From positions 1 through 64,000 of the forward strand of contig JAPLSA010000023.1 of the NCBI GenBank assembly GCA_026398815.1: a stretch of DNA of 64,000 bases. The letters are read 5' to 3'. The notes beneath the pieces were generated by a model. That model saw only the letters and a list, made by a program, of their open reading frames with translations, was not told where the DNA came from and made no database searches. Source of the DNA: Gammaproteobacteria bacterium. Its GTDB lineage: Bacteria; Pseudomonadota; Gammaproteobacteria; Nevskiales; Nevskiaceae. Shown here in pieces: positions 1-11,942 of this stretch; the first letter of the stretch is position 1; each line of letters begins with the position of its first letter. The position numbers were made by a program, and so were the translations under genes.

Positions 1-77
1 TCGGCGACCTTCGCCCCCGCCTCGACCTCTTTCAGGATCCGGACGATCTGTTCTTCGGAAAACTTCGACTTCTTCAC
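1..77 (-). CDS. IS3-family transposase OrfA, N-terminal fragment (cut by window edge)
   Basis: Starts with GTG at 77-75 and reads MKKSKFSEEQIVRILKEVEA and on to the window edge, the typical beginning of IS3-family OrfA, whose helix-turn-helix binds the element ends. AAGGAG lies 6 to 7 bases upstream of the GTG. Only 25 residues are visible, so neither the subgroup nor the intactness of the full transposase (orfA plus frameshifted orfB) can be judged. Confidence 0.85.
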   Translation of the reverse strand, partial: MKKSKFSEEQIVRILKEVEAGAKVA

Positions 78-142
78 GCAGAGCTCCTTCGTTCAAAGAA
101 ACTCTACCGGCAGGTGTCTTCGAAAAACGAGGACGCTTCACA
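1..142 (-). mobile_element. IS3-family insertion sequence, left end only
   Basis: Read on the minus strand this is the start of an IS3-type element: a terminal TGTGAAGCGTCC at 142-131, a leader of about 50 bases, a ribosome site (AAGGAG) and the orfA start at 77. The rest lies beyond the left edge. IS3 elements usually end in TG...CA, which fits position 142. The DNA beyond 142 reads in frame as a DUF1883 domain, so the boundary is set by homology on both sides. The target-site duplication cannot be seen because the other end is outside the window. Confidence 0.8.
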
Positions 143-807
143 GTAGCTACAAGAACGGTCGGCAACATAGGTACTACGGCGGCCTCATCAAGCAGTCGCC
201 ATATCGCGTGCCTGTTCCAAGTAGCGGCAGTTGGCATGTCACGGTAGATATGGCAGGACTCAGTGGCACAACGCGCTCTTCCATACGAGTTCTCCCAGGT
301 GCGCTACCCGAAGCTCGCTCTTTGCCTCTCGCCAGTGCACCAAGCCTCGTGCAGCGCGACGCGCCTCCAGGCTTCGATACCACCCCGCGAACCTACGACG
401 TCTTCATATCGCACGCTTCGGAAGACAAAGACGATGTGGTTCGTCCGCTAGCAATCGCGCTACAGCGGGAAAATCTCAAGGTCTGGTACGACGAGTTCGA
501 ACTTCGGATCGGCGACAGTCTTCGCCGAAAAATCGATCAGGGTCTTGCGAACAGCCGAGTAGGTCTGGTCGTGCTGTCACAGTCGTTCATCTCAAAGGGC
601 TGGACGAACTACGAACTGGATGGAATCGTCACGAAATCCGTGTCGGGTGAGCAAGTACTTCTACCGATTTGGCACAACATATCGAAGCAACAAGTCATTG
701 CGTTCAGTCCCTCGCTGGCAGACAAGGTTGCGCGGAACACACTGACTCATACGGTCGAAGAAATTGCCAAGGAAATTGCCGAACTTCTCGCCACAGGTCC
801 CCGGTGA
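143..807 (+). pseudogene. DUF1883-TIR domain protein, 5' end removed by the IS element
   Basis: The frame is open from the IS boundary to the TGA at 805. From codon 145 it reads SYKNGRQHRYYGG and on through SPYRVPVPSSGSWHV, the second half of a DUF1883 domain; the first half and native start are missing. A linker is followed by a complete TIR domain: YDVFISHASEDK, VWYDEFELRIGDS, LVVLSQSFISKGW, and NYELDGI, whose Glu aligns with the catalytic glutamate of NADase TIR domains. A GTG at 208 is the first possible start and would give 199 residues (catalytic Glu then residue 136). Base composition is visibly less GC-rich than the flanking operon, which suggests transfer. DUF1883-TIR proteins are candidate anti-phage effectors; that role is inferred. 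An attC-like site follows directly. Confidence 0.8.
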
Positions 808-808
808 A

Positions 809-940
809 GCCTAACCCCTCGCTCAACCCCTGACTCGCTACGGCAGATGGTGTAAGCCTAGGCCGCGCCACTTGTACTATCGTCGCAGCCTGGGCTTACA
901 CCATCTGCCTACGCTCTCGAGTTTGGCTCGAACGTTAGCG
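809..940 (+). other. Candidate integron attC recombination site
   Basis: Starts one base after the TIR stop codon. R'' = GCCTAAC (809-815), 5-base spacer, L'' = GCTCAACC (821-828). At the other end L' = GTTTGGC (921-927), 6-base spacer, R' = GTTAGCG (934-940). The 5 and 6 base spacers and one extra base in L'' match the attC plan; R' pairs with R'' over CTAAC/GTTAG only. The centre holds a 22-bp inverted repeat with one mismatch (842-863 against 888-909), giving the long folded stem of a large attC. Position immediately after the ORF is typical of a gene cassette. No integrase gene is in view. Confidence 0.6.
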
Positions 941-1030
941 GCAACCCGCCATCCAACACGATCACCGTCTTCCGCGATCCAAACGTCCGAGACACGAACC
1001 TCGCCCGCTGCACCCGGTCCTGAAAGCAAA

Positions 1031-1063
1031 GAGCCGCCCGGTCTTTCGACCGGGCGGCTCTTC
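1031..1063 (-). terminator. Rho-independent terminator of the Calvin operon
   Basis: A perfect 13-bp stem (GAGCCGCCCGGTC) with a TTTC loop, positions 1031-1060. On the minus strand it is followed by a T-rich stretch (TTTGCTTTC). It lies about 30 bases past the stop of the last gene of the minus-strand operon. Confidence 0.85.
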
Positions 1064-1090
1064 AGCCAGCGTTGCAGGGCCGGGAACTGA

Positions 1091-2155
1091 TCAGTTAACG
1101 ACCGGATTCAGCTCGCCCTTCGCATAGCGGTTGGCCATCTTGTCCAGGTGCACGACCTTGATCTTCGAGGCCTTGCCGGCGCTCTCGAAGGCTTCGAAGC
1201 GGGCCTGGCAGATGTCCTTCGCGGCGGCGGTGGCGACCTTGAGGTAGCCGCGCGGATCGAACTCTTCCGGCTTGTCGCCCATGTAGCGGCGGATCGCGCC
1301 GGTCATGGCCAGACGGATGTCGGTGTCGATGTTGATCTTGCGGACGCCGTGCTTGATGCCTTCGCGGATTTCCTCGACCGGCACGCCGTAGGTTTCCTTG
1401 ATGTTGCCGCCGTACTTGCGAATGATCTCCAGCCATTCCTGCGGCACGCTCGACGAGCCGTGCATCACCAGATGGGTGTTCGGGATGCGGGCGTGGATGG
1501 CCTTGATCTGGCTGATGGCCAGCACGTCGCCGGTGGGCGGGCGGGTGAACTTGTAGGCGCCGTGGCTGGTGCCGATGGCGATGGCCAGCGCGTCGACGCC
1601 GGTCGCCTTGACGAAGTCGGCGGCTTCGTTCGGATCGGTCAGCAGCTGCGAGTGGTCGAGCACGCCTTCCGCGCCGACACCGTCTTCTTCACCGGCGGTG
1701 CCGGTTTCCAGCGAGCCGAGGCAGCCGAGTTCGCCTTCGACCGACACGCCGACGGCATGCGCCATCTCGACGACGCGGGCGGTGACGCGGACGTTGTAGT
1801 CGTACTCGGCCGGGGTCTTCTGATCTTCCTTCAGCGAGCCGTCCATCATCACCGACGAGAAGCCGGAGCGGATCGAGGCCTGGCAGGACGCCGGGCTGGC
1901 GCCGTGGTCCTGGTGCATGCAGATCGGGATGTGCGGGTAGGACTCGATGGCGGCTTCGATCAGGTGGCGCAGGAACGGTTCGCCGGCGTACTTGCGGGCG
2001 CCGGCGGAGGCCTGAAGGATCACCGGGCTGTCGCAGGCGTCGGCCGCCTGCATGATCGCGGAGACCTGCTCCATGTTGTTGACGTTGAAGGCGGGCAGGC
2101 CGTAGCCGTGCTCGGCCGCATGGTCCAGCAATTGGCGCAGGGAAATCAGTGCCAT
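1091..2155 (-). CDS. cbbA: Fructose-bisphosphate aldolase, class II (Calvin-cycle type)
   Basis: Cleaves or forms fructose-1,6-bisphosphate, and in the Calvin cycle also sedoheptulose-1,7-bisphosphate, in the cytoplasm using zinc. The 354-residue protein starts [10 protein letters not shown], the usual start of the CbbA/Fba class IIA group. The zinc and catalytic region CMHQDHG is at residues 79-85 (Asp83, His84), followed by GELG, HGSSS and the phosphate-binding NIDTDIR. The frame stays open far upstream, but homology begins at the ATG at 2155, behind GGAAA-type bases. Last gene of the cbb operon; the terminator at 1031-1063 follows. Family assignment is firm; the Calvin role rests on position. 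Confidence 0.95.
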   Translation of the reverse strand: MALISLRQLLDHAAEHGYGLPAFNVNNMEQVSAIMQAADACDSPVILQASAGARKYAGEPFLRHLIEAAIESYPHIPICMHQDHGASPASCQASIRSGFSSVMMDGSLKEDQKTPAEYDYNVRVTARVVEMAHAVGVSVEGELGCLGSLETGTAGEEDGVGAEGVLDHSQLLTDPNEAADFVKATGVDALAIAIGTSHGAYKFTRPPTGDVLAISQIKAIHARIPNTHLVMHGSSSVPQEWLEIIRKYGGNIKETYGVPVEEIREGIKHGVRKINIDTDIRLAMTGAIRRYMGDKPEEFDPRGYLKVATAAAKDICQARFEAFESAGKASKIKVVHLDKMANRYAKGELNPVVN

Positions 2156-2175
2156 GGAAAGGTCTCTTGGGGTCT

Positions 2176-2916
2176 CTAGGGTGCTTGATGGGGGGCGGAC
2201 GCAGGTCCGTCCGCAAGGGTAACCGACGCCGGCACCGTGCCGGAACAGGCAAGTGCGACTTCGGTCAGGGTCAGGATTACCCGGTCGGCGCCAGCGTGTT
2301 CCGCCGGTTCGCTGCCGTTGTAGCCGTACGGCACCATCCACACCGGCACGCCGGCGTTGCGGGCGCAGGCCACGTCGATCGAGGAGTCGCCGACCATCAA
2401 CGTCTGGGCGGGCAGGGTGCCGAACTTTTCCAGCGCGAACAGGATCGGCGCGGCATCCGGCTTCTTGCTCGGCAAGGTATCGCCGCAGACCAGCAGATCG
2501 ATCAGGCCCGGCAGCGGGCCGCCGGCCAGCAGCTGCTCGACAAAACGCGTTTCCTTGTTCGACACGATCGCGCATTTCACGCCGAGCGCGCGCAGCCGGG
2601 TCAGTGTCGACACCGTGTCCGCGAACGGCTGGCTTTGTGGAGCCAGCCGCGCGTAGTGGTGCTCGAAGCAATGCAGGGCGGCGTCGATGTCGGCGTTGCG
2701 CTTCGCGTCCGTGGTGCCGGCAGGCGCGACGGTGTCGTAGGCCTTGGCGATCGTCTGCCGCACGCCGTGGCCGATGAAGAAGCGCACGGCGGCGATATCG
2801 ACCGGCGGCAGGCCTTGTTCGGCGATTGCCAGGCTGACGGCAGCACCGATTTCCGGCGCGGTTTCGAGCAGGGTGCCGTCGAGATCGAACAGCACCGCGT
2901 CGAAGGGCCGGCGCAT
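2176..2916 (-). CDS. cbbZ: Phosphoglycolate phosphatase (HAD family)
   Basis: Removes phosphate from 2-phosphoglycolate, the product of the RuBisCO oxygenase side reaction. The 246-residue protein has the HAD motifs in order: FDLDGT at residues 10-15 (nucleophile Asp11, acid/base Asp13), the SNK motif II, the Lys of SKKPDAAP, and VGDSSIDV for Mg binding. Length fits Gph/CbbZ. It sits 3 bases downstream of the transketolase gene and 20 bases before aldolase, as in other cbb operons. The second phosphatase at 43820 lies in a different context, so this copy is the likely photorespiratory one. Confidence 0.92.
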   Translation of the reverse strand: MRRPFDAVLFDLDGTLLETAPEIGAAVSLAIAEQGLPPVDIAAVRFFIGHGVRQTIAKAYDTVAPAGTTDAKRNADIDAALHCFEHHYARLAPQSQPFADTVSTLTRLRALGVKCAIVSNKETRFVEQLLAGGPLPGLIDLLVCGDTLPSKKPDAAPILFALEKFGTLPAQTLMVGDSSIDVACARNAGVPVWMVPYGYNGSEPAEHAGADRVILTLTEVALACSGTVPASVTLADGPASAPHQAP

Positions 2917-2919
2917 CGG

Positions 2920-4971
2920 CTAGTTGCTCGACCGCTCGAAGATCGCCGGATCGCTGGCCGCTTCGACCACCTGCTGCGCGGCCTGGACGACCGCAGCGGC
3001 GGTGATGCCGAAGTACTCGTACAGCGCCGGTGCCGGCGCCGATTCGCCGAAGCTCGACATGCCGACGAAGGCGCCGTCGAGGCCGATGTACTGGTACCAG
3101 CTGTCGGCGGTGCCGGCTTCCACCGCCACCCTCGGCAGGCCGCGCGGCAGGACGCTCGCCTTGTAGGCGGCGTCCTGGCGGTTGAAGACATCGGTCGACG
3201 GCATCGACACCACGCGGGCACCGATGCCGAGCGCGGCGAGGCTGGCCTGGGCCTGCACCGCCAGCGTCACTTCCGAACCGGTGGCGATCAGGATCACGTT
3301 CAGCGGCAGCGTCGAATCGGCCAGCACATAGCCGCCGCGCTCGATCAGCGCCGCCGCCTCGTCGCCGTGCTTCTGCTGCGCAAGGTTCTGGCGCGACAGC
3401 AGCAGCGCTGCCGGGCCGTCGTGGCGCTCGATCGACGCCTTCCAGGCAACCGCCGTTTCCAGCGCATCGCAGGGCCGCCAGACGTCGAGGTTCGGAATCG
3501 CGCGCAGGGACGCCGCGTGTTCGACCGGCTGATGGGTCGGGCCGTCCTCGCCGAGGCCGATCGAGTCGTGGGTCAGCACGTAGATCACCCGCTGCTTCAT
3601 CAAGGCGCTCATGCGCATGCCGTTGCGCATGTAGTCGGAGAACACCGCGAAGGTGCCGCCGTAGGGAATGAAGCCGCCATGCAGCGCCACGCCGTTCATG
3701 ATCGCGGCCATGCCGAACTCGCGGACGCCGTAGCTGACGTAATTGCCGGCCGCGCCCACCGTGTGGAAGGCCGCGCTGGCCTTGGCGGCGGTCAGGTTGG
3801 AACCGGTGAGGTCGGCCGAGCCGCCGAGCAGTTCCGGCACCGCCGGCACCAGCGTTTCCAGCGCCACCTGCGAGGACTTGCGGGTCGCCACGGCGGCGGT
3901 CACGGCAGCGGCCGAGGTCAGCAGCGCCTGCGTGGTGGCCAGCCAGTCCTTGGGCAGCAGGCCGTGCTGGGTGCGCAGGAAGGCTTCGGCATCCTGCGGG
4001 TAGGCGGCCTGATAGGCCGCGAACGCGGCGTTCCAGGCGGCTTCCTTGGCATCGCCGGCGGCGCGGGCGTCCCAGGCAGCGCGGATGTCGTCCGGAATCT
4101 CGAACGGACCGTGGTTCCAGTCGAGTGCCGCGCGGGTGGCGGCGACTTCGGCGGCGCCGAGTGCGGCGCCGTGGACCTCTTCGGTGCCGACCTTGTTCGG
4201 CGAGCCCCAGCCGATCTGGGTGCGGGCGATGATCAGGGTCGGCTTGGCGGTCTGGGCCAGCGCTTCCTTGGTGGCGGCGTCGATGGCGGCGACGTCATGG
4301 CCGTCGATCGGGCCGATGACATGCCAGCCGTAGGCCTTGAAGCGGGCGGCGGTGTCGTCGCGGAACCAGCCTTCGACATGGCCATCGATGGAGATGCCGT
4401 TGTCGTCGTAGTAGCAGACCAGTTTGTTCAGGCCGAACACGCCGGCCAGCGAGCAGGCCTCGTGGCTGACGCCTTCCATCAGGCAGCCATCGCCGAGGAA
4501 CACGAAGGTGCGGTGGTCGACGATCGTGTGGCCGGGCTTGTTGTAGCGGGCGGCAAGCAGCTTTTCGGCCAGCGCCATGCCGACGCCGTTTGCGATGCCC
4601 TGGCCGAGCGGGCCGGTAGTGGTTTCGACACCCGGCGTGATCGCGTATTCCGGGTGGCCGGCGGTCTTCGAATGCAGCTGGCGGAACTTCTTCAGCTCTT
4701 CGACGGGCAGGTCATAGCCGGCCAGGTGCAGCGCGGCGTAATGCAGCATCGAGCCGTGGCCGTTGGAAATCAGGAAGCGGTCGCGATCGGCCCATTTCGG
4801 GTTGTTCGGCGAATGCTTGAGGTGGTCGCGCCACAGCACTTCGGTGAGATCGGCCATGCCCATCGGCATGCCGGGGTGCCCGGACTTCGCGGCTTCCACA
4901 CCGTCGATGGCGAGAAAGCGGATGGCATTGGCGAGCCGGCGGCGGGCTGCCGCGGTAAGCGTCTGAGTCAT
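2920..4971 (-). CDS. cbbT: Transketolase
   Basis: Thiamine-diphosphate enzyme that moves two-carbon units among sugar phosphates to regenerate ribulose-5-phosphate. The 683-residue protein is of normal length and begins [20 protein letters not shown]. The substrate motif SGHPGMPMG is near residue 30, the ThDP/Mg motif GDGCLMEG near 155, and the second-domain residues [11 protein letters not shown] near 465. It is in the cbb operon, 31 bases after prk and 3 bases before cbbZ. The long open frame on the opposite strand over this gene is a codon-bias shadow. Confidence 0.96.
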   Translation of the reverse strand: MTQTLTAAARRRLANAIRFLAIDGVEAAKSGHPGMPMGMADLTEVLWRDHLKHSPNNPKWADRDRFLISNGHGSMLHYAALHLAGYDLPVEELKKFRQLHSKTAGHPEYAITPGVETTTGPLGQGIANGVGMALAEKLLAARYNKPGHTIVDHRTFVFLGDGCLMEGVSHEACSLAGVFGLNKLVCYYDDNGISIDGHVEGWFRDDTAARFKAYGWHVIGPIDGHDVAAIDAATKEALAQTAKPTLIIARTQIGWGSPNKVGTEEVHGAALGAAEVAATRAALDWNHGPFEIPDDIRAAWDARAAGDAKEAAWNAAFAAYQAAYPQDAEAFLRTQHGLLPKDWLATTQALLTSAAAVTAAVATRKSSQVALETLVPAVPELLGGSADLTGSNLTAAKASAAFHTVGAAGNYVSYGVREFGMAAIMNGVALHGGFIPYGGTFAVFSDYMRNGMRMSALMKQRVIYVLTHDSIGLGEDGPTHQPVEHAASLRAIPNLDVWRPCDALETAVAWKASIERHDGPAALLLSRQNLAQQKHGDEAAALIERGGYVLADSTLPLNVILIATGSEVTLAVQAQASLAALGIGARVVSMPSTDVFNRQDAAYKASVLPRGLPRVAVEAGTADSWYQYIGLDGAFVGMSSFGESAPAPALYEYFGITAAAVVQAAQQVVEAASDPAIFERSSN

Positions 4972-5002
4972 GGCGTAGGTCAGGTAAGGGGCGGAGCCGG
5001 CG

Positions 5003-5875
5003 TCAGGCGCGGCGCTTCTTGTCCATCAGACGCAGGATCATCGGGGTGAAGATCATCTGCATCGCGAGCCCCATTTTGCCACCCGGGCAGACGATGTTGT
5101 TCGGCCGGGTCATCATCGAGCCGTGCAGCATGCTCAGCAGGTACTGGAAGTCGATACCCTTGGGATCAGCGAAACGGATCACCAGCATCGACTCGTCGGC
5201 CGTCGGAATATCCCGTGCAATGAACGGGTTGGACGTGTCGACGGTCGGCACGCGCTGGAAATTCACATGGGTCCGCGAGAACTGCGGGCACAGGTGGTTG
5301 ATGTAGTCGGGCATCCGCCGAAGGATGGTGTCGACCACCGCTTCCTGCGAGTAGCCGCGCATGTTCTTGTCGCGGTGCAGCTTCTGGATCCATTCCAGGT
5401 TGATGATCGGCACCACGCCGACCAGCAGGTCGACCGTCGCCGCGATGTTGTGCTGCTCGTCGGCATAGCCGCCGTGCAGGCCTTCGTAGAACAGCAGGTC
5501 GGTGTTCTCCGGCAGGTCCGCCCACGGCGTGAAGGTGCCCGGCTCCTGCTGGTACGGGCCCGCCTCGTCGGCGTCGTGCAGGTAGTGGCGGATCTTGCCG
5601 GTGCCGGTCTTGGCGTAGGACCGGAACAGCTTTTCCAGTTCCTCGATCAGGTTCGCTTCCGGGCCGAAGTGGCTGAAATGCTTGTTGCCCTGGGTTTCCT
5701 CCTCCTTCAGCCGGGCGCGCATGCCGAGCCGGTCGAAGCGGTGGAAGGCATCGCCCTCGACGATGCCCGGCTTCAGCTTCTCGCGGCGGAAGATGTGCTG
5801 GAACGCCTTCATGACCGTGGTGGTGCCGGCCCCGGAGGAGCCGGTCACCGCGATGATCGGATGCTTGACGGACAT
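5003..5875 (-). CDS. cbbP: Phosphoribulokinase
   Basis: Phosphorylates ribulose-5-phosphate to ribulose-1,5-bisphosphate, the RuBisCO substrate; diagnostic of the Calvin cycle. The 290-residue protein is of the bacterial class I (octameric) type. Walker A is GSSGAGTTT at residues 12-20. [19 protein letters not shown] and [10 protein letters not shown] carry substrate and catalytic contacts. The ATG at 5875 follows AGGAAAGG at a good distance; an upstream extension of the frame has no homology. Lies 58 bases after fbp and 31 before tkt. Confidence 0.97.
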   Translation of the reverse strand: MSVKHPIIAVTGSSGAGTTTVMKAFQHIFRREKLKPGIVEGDAFHRFDRLGMRARLKEEETQGNKHFSHFGPEANLIEELEKLFRSYAKTGTGKIRHYLHDADEAGPYQQEPGTFTPWADLPENTDLLFYEGLHGGYADEQHNIAATVDLLVGVVPIINLEWIQKLHRDKNMRGYSQEAVVDTILRRMPDYINHLCPQFSRTHVNFQRVPTVDTSNPFIARDIPTADESMLVIRFADPKGIDFQYLLSMLHGSMMTRPNNIVCPGGKMGLAMQMIFTPMILRLMDKKRRA

Positions 5876-5933
5876 GGTCCTTTCCTCGTGTCGGTGCGCC
5901 GCGCGGTGAGCGGCGGCCGGTGATCTGGGACGC

Positions 5934-7007
5934 TCAGGCTTCCGAGCGGTACAGCGAGCGGTTGCTGAACAGCGGCGAGATGAACGGCCGGTCCTCGCCG
6001 GCATCGAATTCGGCGTGATAGCGCTCGATGCGCTCGACCTCGTTGCGCGAGCCGAAAATCACCGCTACCCGCTGGTGCAGGGATTCGGCCGGCAGGTCGA
6101 GGATCGGCCCGCGGCCATGGCTGGACGCGCCGCCGGCCTGCTCGATGATGAAGCTGACCGGGTTGGCCTCGTACAGCAGCCGCAGCCGACCGGGCTTCTT
6201 CGGGTCCTTGGTGTCGCGCGGGTACATGAACACGCCGCCGCGCATCAGGATGCGATGCACATCAGCCACCATCGAGGCGATCCAGCGCATGTTGAAGTCG
6301 CGGCCGCGGATGCCGGTCTTGCCGGCCTTGCATTCCTCGACATAGCGCGACACCGGCGGCTCCCAGAAGCGTTCGTTGGAGGTATTGATCGCGAACTCGC
6401 TGCAATCCGGCGGAATGCGCAGGTTTTCGTGGGTCAGGATGAAATTGCCGATTTCCCGGTCCAGCGTGAAGGCATGCGTGCCCTTGCCGACGGTGATCAC
6501 CAGCATCGTCGCCGGCCCGTAGATCGCGTAGCCGGCGGCCATCTGGCGGCGGCCGATCTGCAGGAAATCCTCGACGGTCGGTTCGCTGTCCTGGTCGTGG
6601 GCCAGCACCGAAAAGATGGTGCCGACCGAGACATTGATGTCGATGTTCGACGAACCATCCAGCGGGTCGAAGTTCAGCAGGTAGCGCCCGCGCTTGAACT
6701 CCGGCGGGATGCGGATCGGCTCCTCGTTCTCCTCGGAGATCATCCCGGCCAGCGTGCCACCCCATTCGCAGGCGTCGATCAGCGCGTCGTTCGACAACAC
6801 GTCGAGCTTCTTCTGCACCTCGCCCTGGATGTTGACCGCCTCGATGTTGCCGTGGAAGCCACCGAGCGCGCCTTTCGCCGACATCGCGGCGATCGATTTC
6901 ACGGCCGCCGCGACGTCGACCAGCAGGCCAGCGAGTTGGCCGTTGTCGTCGACTTCATGCAGCTGCTCGATCAGGAATTTCGACAGCGTGGTTCTTCCGA
7001 GTTGCAT
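5934..7007 (-). CDS. cbbF: Fructose-1,6-bisphosphatase, class I
   Basis: Hydrolyses fructose-1,6-bisphosphate to fructose-6-phosphate, an irreversible regeneration step of the Calvin cycle and of gluconeogenesis. The 357-residue protein has the class I metal and phosphate site [16 protein letters not shown] near residue 117, a GGVFMYPRD segment and the C-terminal [17 protein letters not shown]. The start at 7007 ([12 protein letters not shown]) matches the family. It lies 10 bases downstream of cbbX, so the operon is continuous here. It could also dephosphorylate sedoheptulose bisphosphate; the sequence does not decide this. Confidence 0.95.
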   Translation of the reverse strand: MQLGRTTLSKFLIEQLHEVDDNGQLAGLLVDVAAAVKSIAAMSAKGALGGFHGNIEAVNIQGEVQKKLDVLSNDALIDACEWGGTLAGMISEENEEPIRIPPEFKRGRYLLNFDPLDGSSNIDINVSVGTIFSVLAHDQDSEPTVEDFLQIGRRQMAAGYAIYGPATMLVITVGKGTHAFTLDREIGNFILTHENLRIPPDCSEFAINTSNERFWEPPVSRYVEECKAGKTGIRGRDFNMRWIASMVADVHRILMRGGVFMYPRDTKDPKKPGRLRLLYEANPVSFIIEQAGGASSHGRGPILDLPAESLHQRVAVIFGSRNEVERIERYHAEFDAGEDRPFISPLFSNRSLYRSEA

Positions 7008-7017
7008 GGCAGGCCTT

Positions 7018-7923
7018 TCAGGTCGGGTCGGCGGAGTCGGGCGTGTCGAACACGCGGGACGCGAGGATATCGGACGCAGAAAGCGTGCTCAGTGCATCGG
7101 CCGTGACATGGGGCTGTCCCTGGCCGATGCCGGCGAACAGCCGGTTGGCCTGGCGCAGCCGCGCGCGGTCCAGCGCATTGCGTACCGAACGGGCATTGGC
7201 GAAGTTCGGCTGCGTCAGCCGGCGGCCGATGTAGCGGCCCATCGCGGCTTCGGCCTCGGCATCGAAGCGGTAGTTCATCGCATCGACCATGCGGCCGGCG
7301 ATCGACAGCAGCTCCGGCTGCGAGTAATCGGGAAAGTCGATGTGGTGGGCGATTCGCGAGGACATGCCCGGGTTCGACGAAAAGAAGGTGTTCATCCGGT
7401 CCTTGTAGCCGGCGAGGATCACGACCAGATCGTCGCGGTTGTTCTCCATCACCTGCAGCAGGATCTCGATCGATTCCTGGCCGTAGTCGCGCTCGTTCTC
7501 CGGCCGGTACAGGTAGTAGGCCTCGTCGATGAACAACACGCCGCCCATCGCTTTCTTCAACACTTCCTTGGTCTTCGGCGCGGTGTGGCCGATGTACTGG
7601 CCGACCAGATCATCGCGGGTCACCGACACCACATGGCCTTTGCGCACGTAGCCGAGCCGGTGGAGGATTTCCGCCATCCGCAGCGCCACCGTGGTCTTGC
7701 CGGTGCCGGGATTGCCGGTGAAGCACATGTGCAGGCTCGGCGGCGCGGCTTCCAGCCCCAGTGACTTGCGGGCCCGGGTCACGGCCAGATAGGCGGCGAT
7801 CTCGCGGATGCGCCGCTTGACCGGCGCCAGGCCCACCAGTTCGCGATCCAGCTGGTCGAGCACCTCGGTGACGTTCGAGTCGCGAACGATCGCCTGGAGG
7901 TCGACGGTCTTTGCATCGTCCAT
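7018..7923 (-). CDS. cbbX: Red-type RuBisCO activase (AAA+ ATPase)
   Basis: Removes inhibitory sugar phosphates from red-type RuBisCO by pulling on the large-subunit C-terminus. Walker A is GNPGTGKTT, Walker B is VLFIDEA, and the pore loop YIGHT lies between them. The start is placed at ATG 7923 ([10 protein letters not shown]) behind AGGTGG, giving 301 residues; an ATG six codons upstream (7941) lacks a clear ribosome site and would give 307. Lies between cbbS and cbbF, the usual place for CbbX with form IC/ID RuBisCO, and supports red-type classification. Confidence 0.95.
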   Translation of the reverse strand: MDDAKTVDLQAIVRDSNVTEVLDQLDRELVGLAPVKRRIREIAAYLAVTRARKSLGLEAAPPSLHMCFTGNPGTGKTTVALRMAEILHRLGYVRKGHVVSVTRDDLVGQYIGHTAPKTKEVLKKAMGGVLFIDEAYYLYRPENERDYGQESIEILLQVMENNRDDLVVILAGYKDRMNTFFSSNPGMSSRIAHHIDFPDYSQPELLSIAGRMVDAMNYRFDAEAEAAMGRYIGRRLTQPNFANARSVRNALDRARLRQANRLFAGIGQGQPHVTADALSTLSASDILASRVFDTPDSADPT

Positions 7924-8008
7924 GGGCCACCTGTCTGGCATCGATCAAGGAAAGCGGCGCGACGCCGGGTGCCAGCAACCCGGACGCCGCGCCGTGCGGA
8001 AGAACCGG

Positions 8009-8443
8009 TCAGTAGCGCTCGCCTTCGCTCTTGTCGGTGGCGTACGAATGGATGGTGTAGCGGATCGCGCGGCTGTCCACTTCCTGACGCACCAGGCCAA
8101 AACCCGGCTCGTTCTTGGGACGGTTGACGATGTAGGACATGGTCGGCGACTCCACACCGCGCGTGGCATCGAAGGCCGTCACCCGGATGTAGTGGCTCGG
8201 GAAGGTCTTCCGGCAGTTGTTGATCTCCATCAGGATGCCGGCGGCATCGCGCAGGTCGAACATCGGGTTGCCGAACATTTCCCAGTAGGTGTTGCGCGGG
8301 TGCGGATCGTCGGTGTACTCGATGCCGATCGCCCAGCCCTTGCCCAGCGCGTATTCGAGCTGCGCGGTGATCTGGGTGTCGGTGAGATCCGGCAGGAACG
8401 AGAACTGGCCCTGGGTCACGCGCCGGTTGTAGTTGGTCATCAT
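8009..8443 (-). CDS. cbbS: RuBisCO small subunit (red type)
   Basis: Small subunit of the L8S8 carboxylase. The 144-residue protein has the conserved start region TQGQFSFLPDLTD, the central GWAIGIEYTDDPHPRN and WEMFGNP, and the extended C-terminus (RYTIHSYATDKSEGERY) that forms the beta-hairpins typical of red-type small subunits. Two adjacent ATG codons (8443 and 8440) follow GGAG; the first has the better spacing. It lies 31 bases downstream of cbbL, so both subunits are co-transcribed. Confidence 0.96.
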   Translation of the reverse strand: MMTNYNRRVTQGQFSFLPDLTDTQITAQLEYALGKGWAIGIEYTDDPHPRNTYWEMFGNPMFDLRDAAGILMEINNCRKTFPSHYIRVTAFDATRGVESPTMSYIVNRPKNEPGFGLVRQEVDSRAIRYTIHSYATDKSEGERY

Positions 8444-8474
8444 GATCGTGTCTCCGGTGGCAGGGACGGGCGCT

Positions 8475-11003
<2,529 letters not shown>

Positions 11004-11942
11004 TCAGCGGAAGTCGGCGTCTTCCAGCTGGCGGTACAGGTACTGGACGTTCTGCGGATGCAGGCTCGCGTAGGCGTTCCAGTCGGCGAACGCCGGCAGC
11101 TGCACCGCTGCCACGGTTTCCAGCAGGCTGGCGCCGCGCTGGTATTCGGCGCGCACGGCGCGGTCGATCTCGCGCAGATAGCGCTGCATGTCGTCGATCT
11201 GCCGCCGATCGCCGACCGGTCCGAAGCCGGGGACGATGCGCCGGATCGGCAGCGGGCGCAGCGCCTCCAGCGCAGCGAGCCATTGCGGGATGCGGGCATC
11301 GCGCAGGCTGGGGATGCGCTGCTGGCTGATCAGCCCGCCAGCGAACAGTGTGCCGCTGGCCGGATCGAACACGGCCAGCGTGCCCGGCGTGGTTGCTGGG
11401 CCGGCGTCGATCAGCTGCACGACACGGTCGCCGAGATCGATCGGCGCGGCCGCATCCAGCAGCCGGTCCGGCGTCACCAGCGCGGTGCCCTTCATCAGGC
11501 CGCCGGGCAGGACCTCGCGCAGATGGGTCAGGCAGTTCTCGCAGCGCTGGCGCATCAGCCGCGCGGCATCGCGATGCGCCAGCACCGCCACGCCGTGGCG
11601 CTGGAAGGCGCCGGCGCCGAACAGGAATTCCTGCGCAGGCTGGCTCAGCAGCAGGCCGGCGAAAGGCCGGTCGGCGCGCGCTGTCCAGGCCTGGTAGAGC
11701 CGCTCGCCGTGGGCGCGCGACACGCCGCTGTCGATCGCCAGCATCTGGCGGCTGCCGACGATCAGCCCGCTGTTGGCGATCTCGCCCCGGTTGTCGCGGC
11801 TGAGTTCGGTGGCGGCGCCGAGATCGGCATGCACGCCGTCGGCCAGCGTGCGGATCTCGGCGCGTGCAGGCGGGCCGGCGAGCAGCGTCGCCAGCGCCAC
11901 CAGCAGCAGGGCGACACGCCGCAGGTGCCGGCTTGGGGCCAT
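11004..11942 (-). CDS. Metallo-beta-lactamase-fold protein without zinc ligands (quinoprotein-relay-like)
   Basis: A 312-residue exported protein (signal peptide about 1-28, ending PARAE) resembling the quinoprotein relay metallohydrolases, including the intact one at 17804. Shared blocks are ADGVHADLG, NRGEIANSGLIVG and the RRIVPGFGP end. The HxHxDH zinc motif is replaced: the aligned stretch is SQPAQEF at residues 100-106, so all four ligands are gone. The later His is replaced in AGPATTPG, GD is GG, and GHG is GFG. The frame is intact over full length, so it looks like a kept non-catalytic or repurposed protein, not a decaying gene. Its start overlaps the PAP2 gene stop (ATGA). Function unknown. 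Confidence 0.8.
   Translation of the reverse strand: MAPSRHLRRVALLLVALATLLAGPPARAEIRTLADGVHADLGAATELSRDNRGEIANSGLIVGSRQMLAIDSGVSRAHGERLYQAWTARADRPFAGLLLSQPAQEFLFGAGAFQRHGVAVLAHRDAARLMRQRCENCLTHLREVLPGGLMKGTALVTPDRLLDAAAPIDLGDRVVQLIDAGPATTPGTLAVFDPASGTLFAGGLISQQRIPSLRDARIPQWLAALEALRPLPIRRIVPGFGPVGDRRQIDDMQRYLREIDRAVRAEYQRGASLLETVAAVQLPAFADWNAYASLHPQNVQYLYRQLEDADFR

Noticed and set aside
2149-5049. Very long open frame on the plus strand opposite transketolase, phosphatase and part of aldolase
   Set aside because: It is antisense to three clear enzymes, is rich in Arg/Ala/Gly/His without family motifs, and arises from high GC codon bias.
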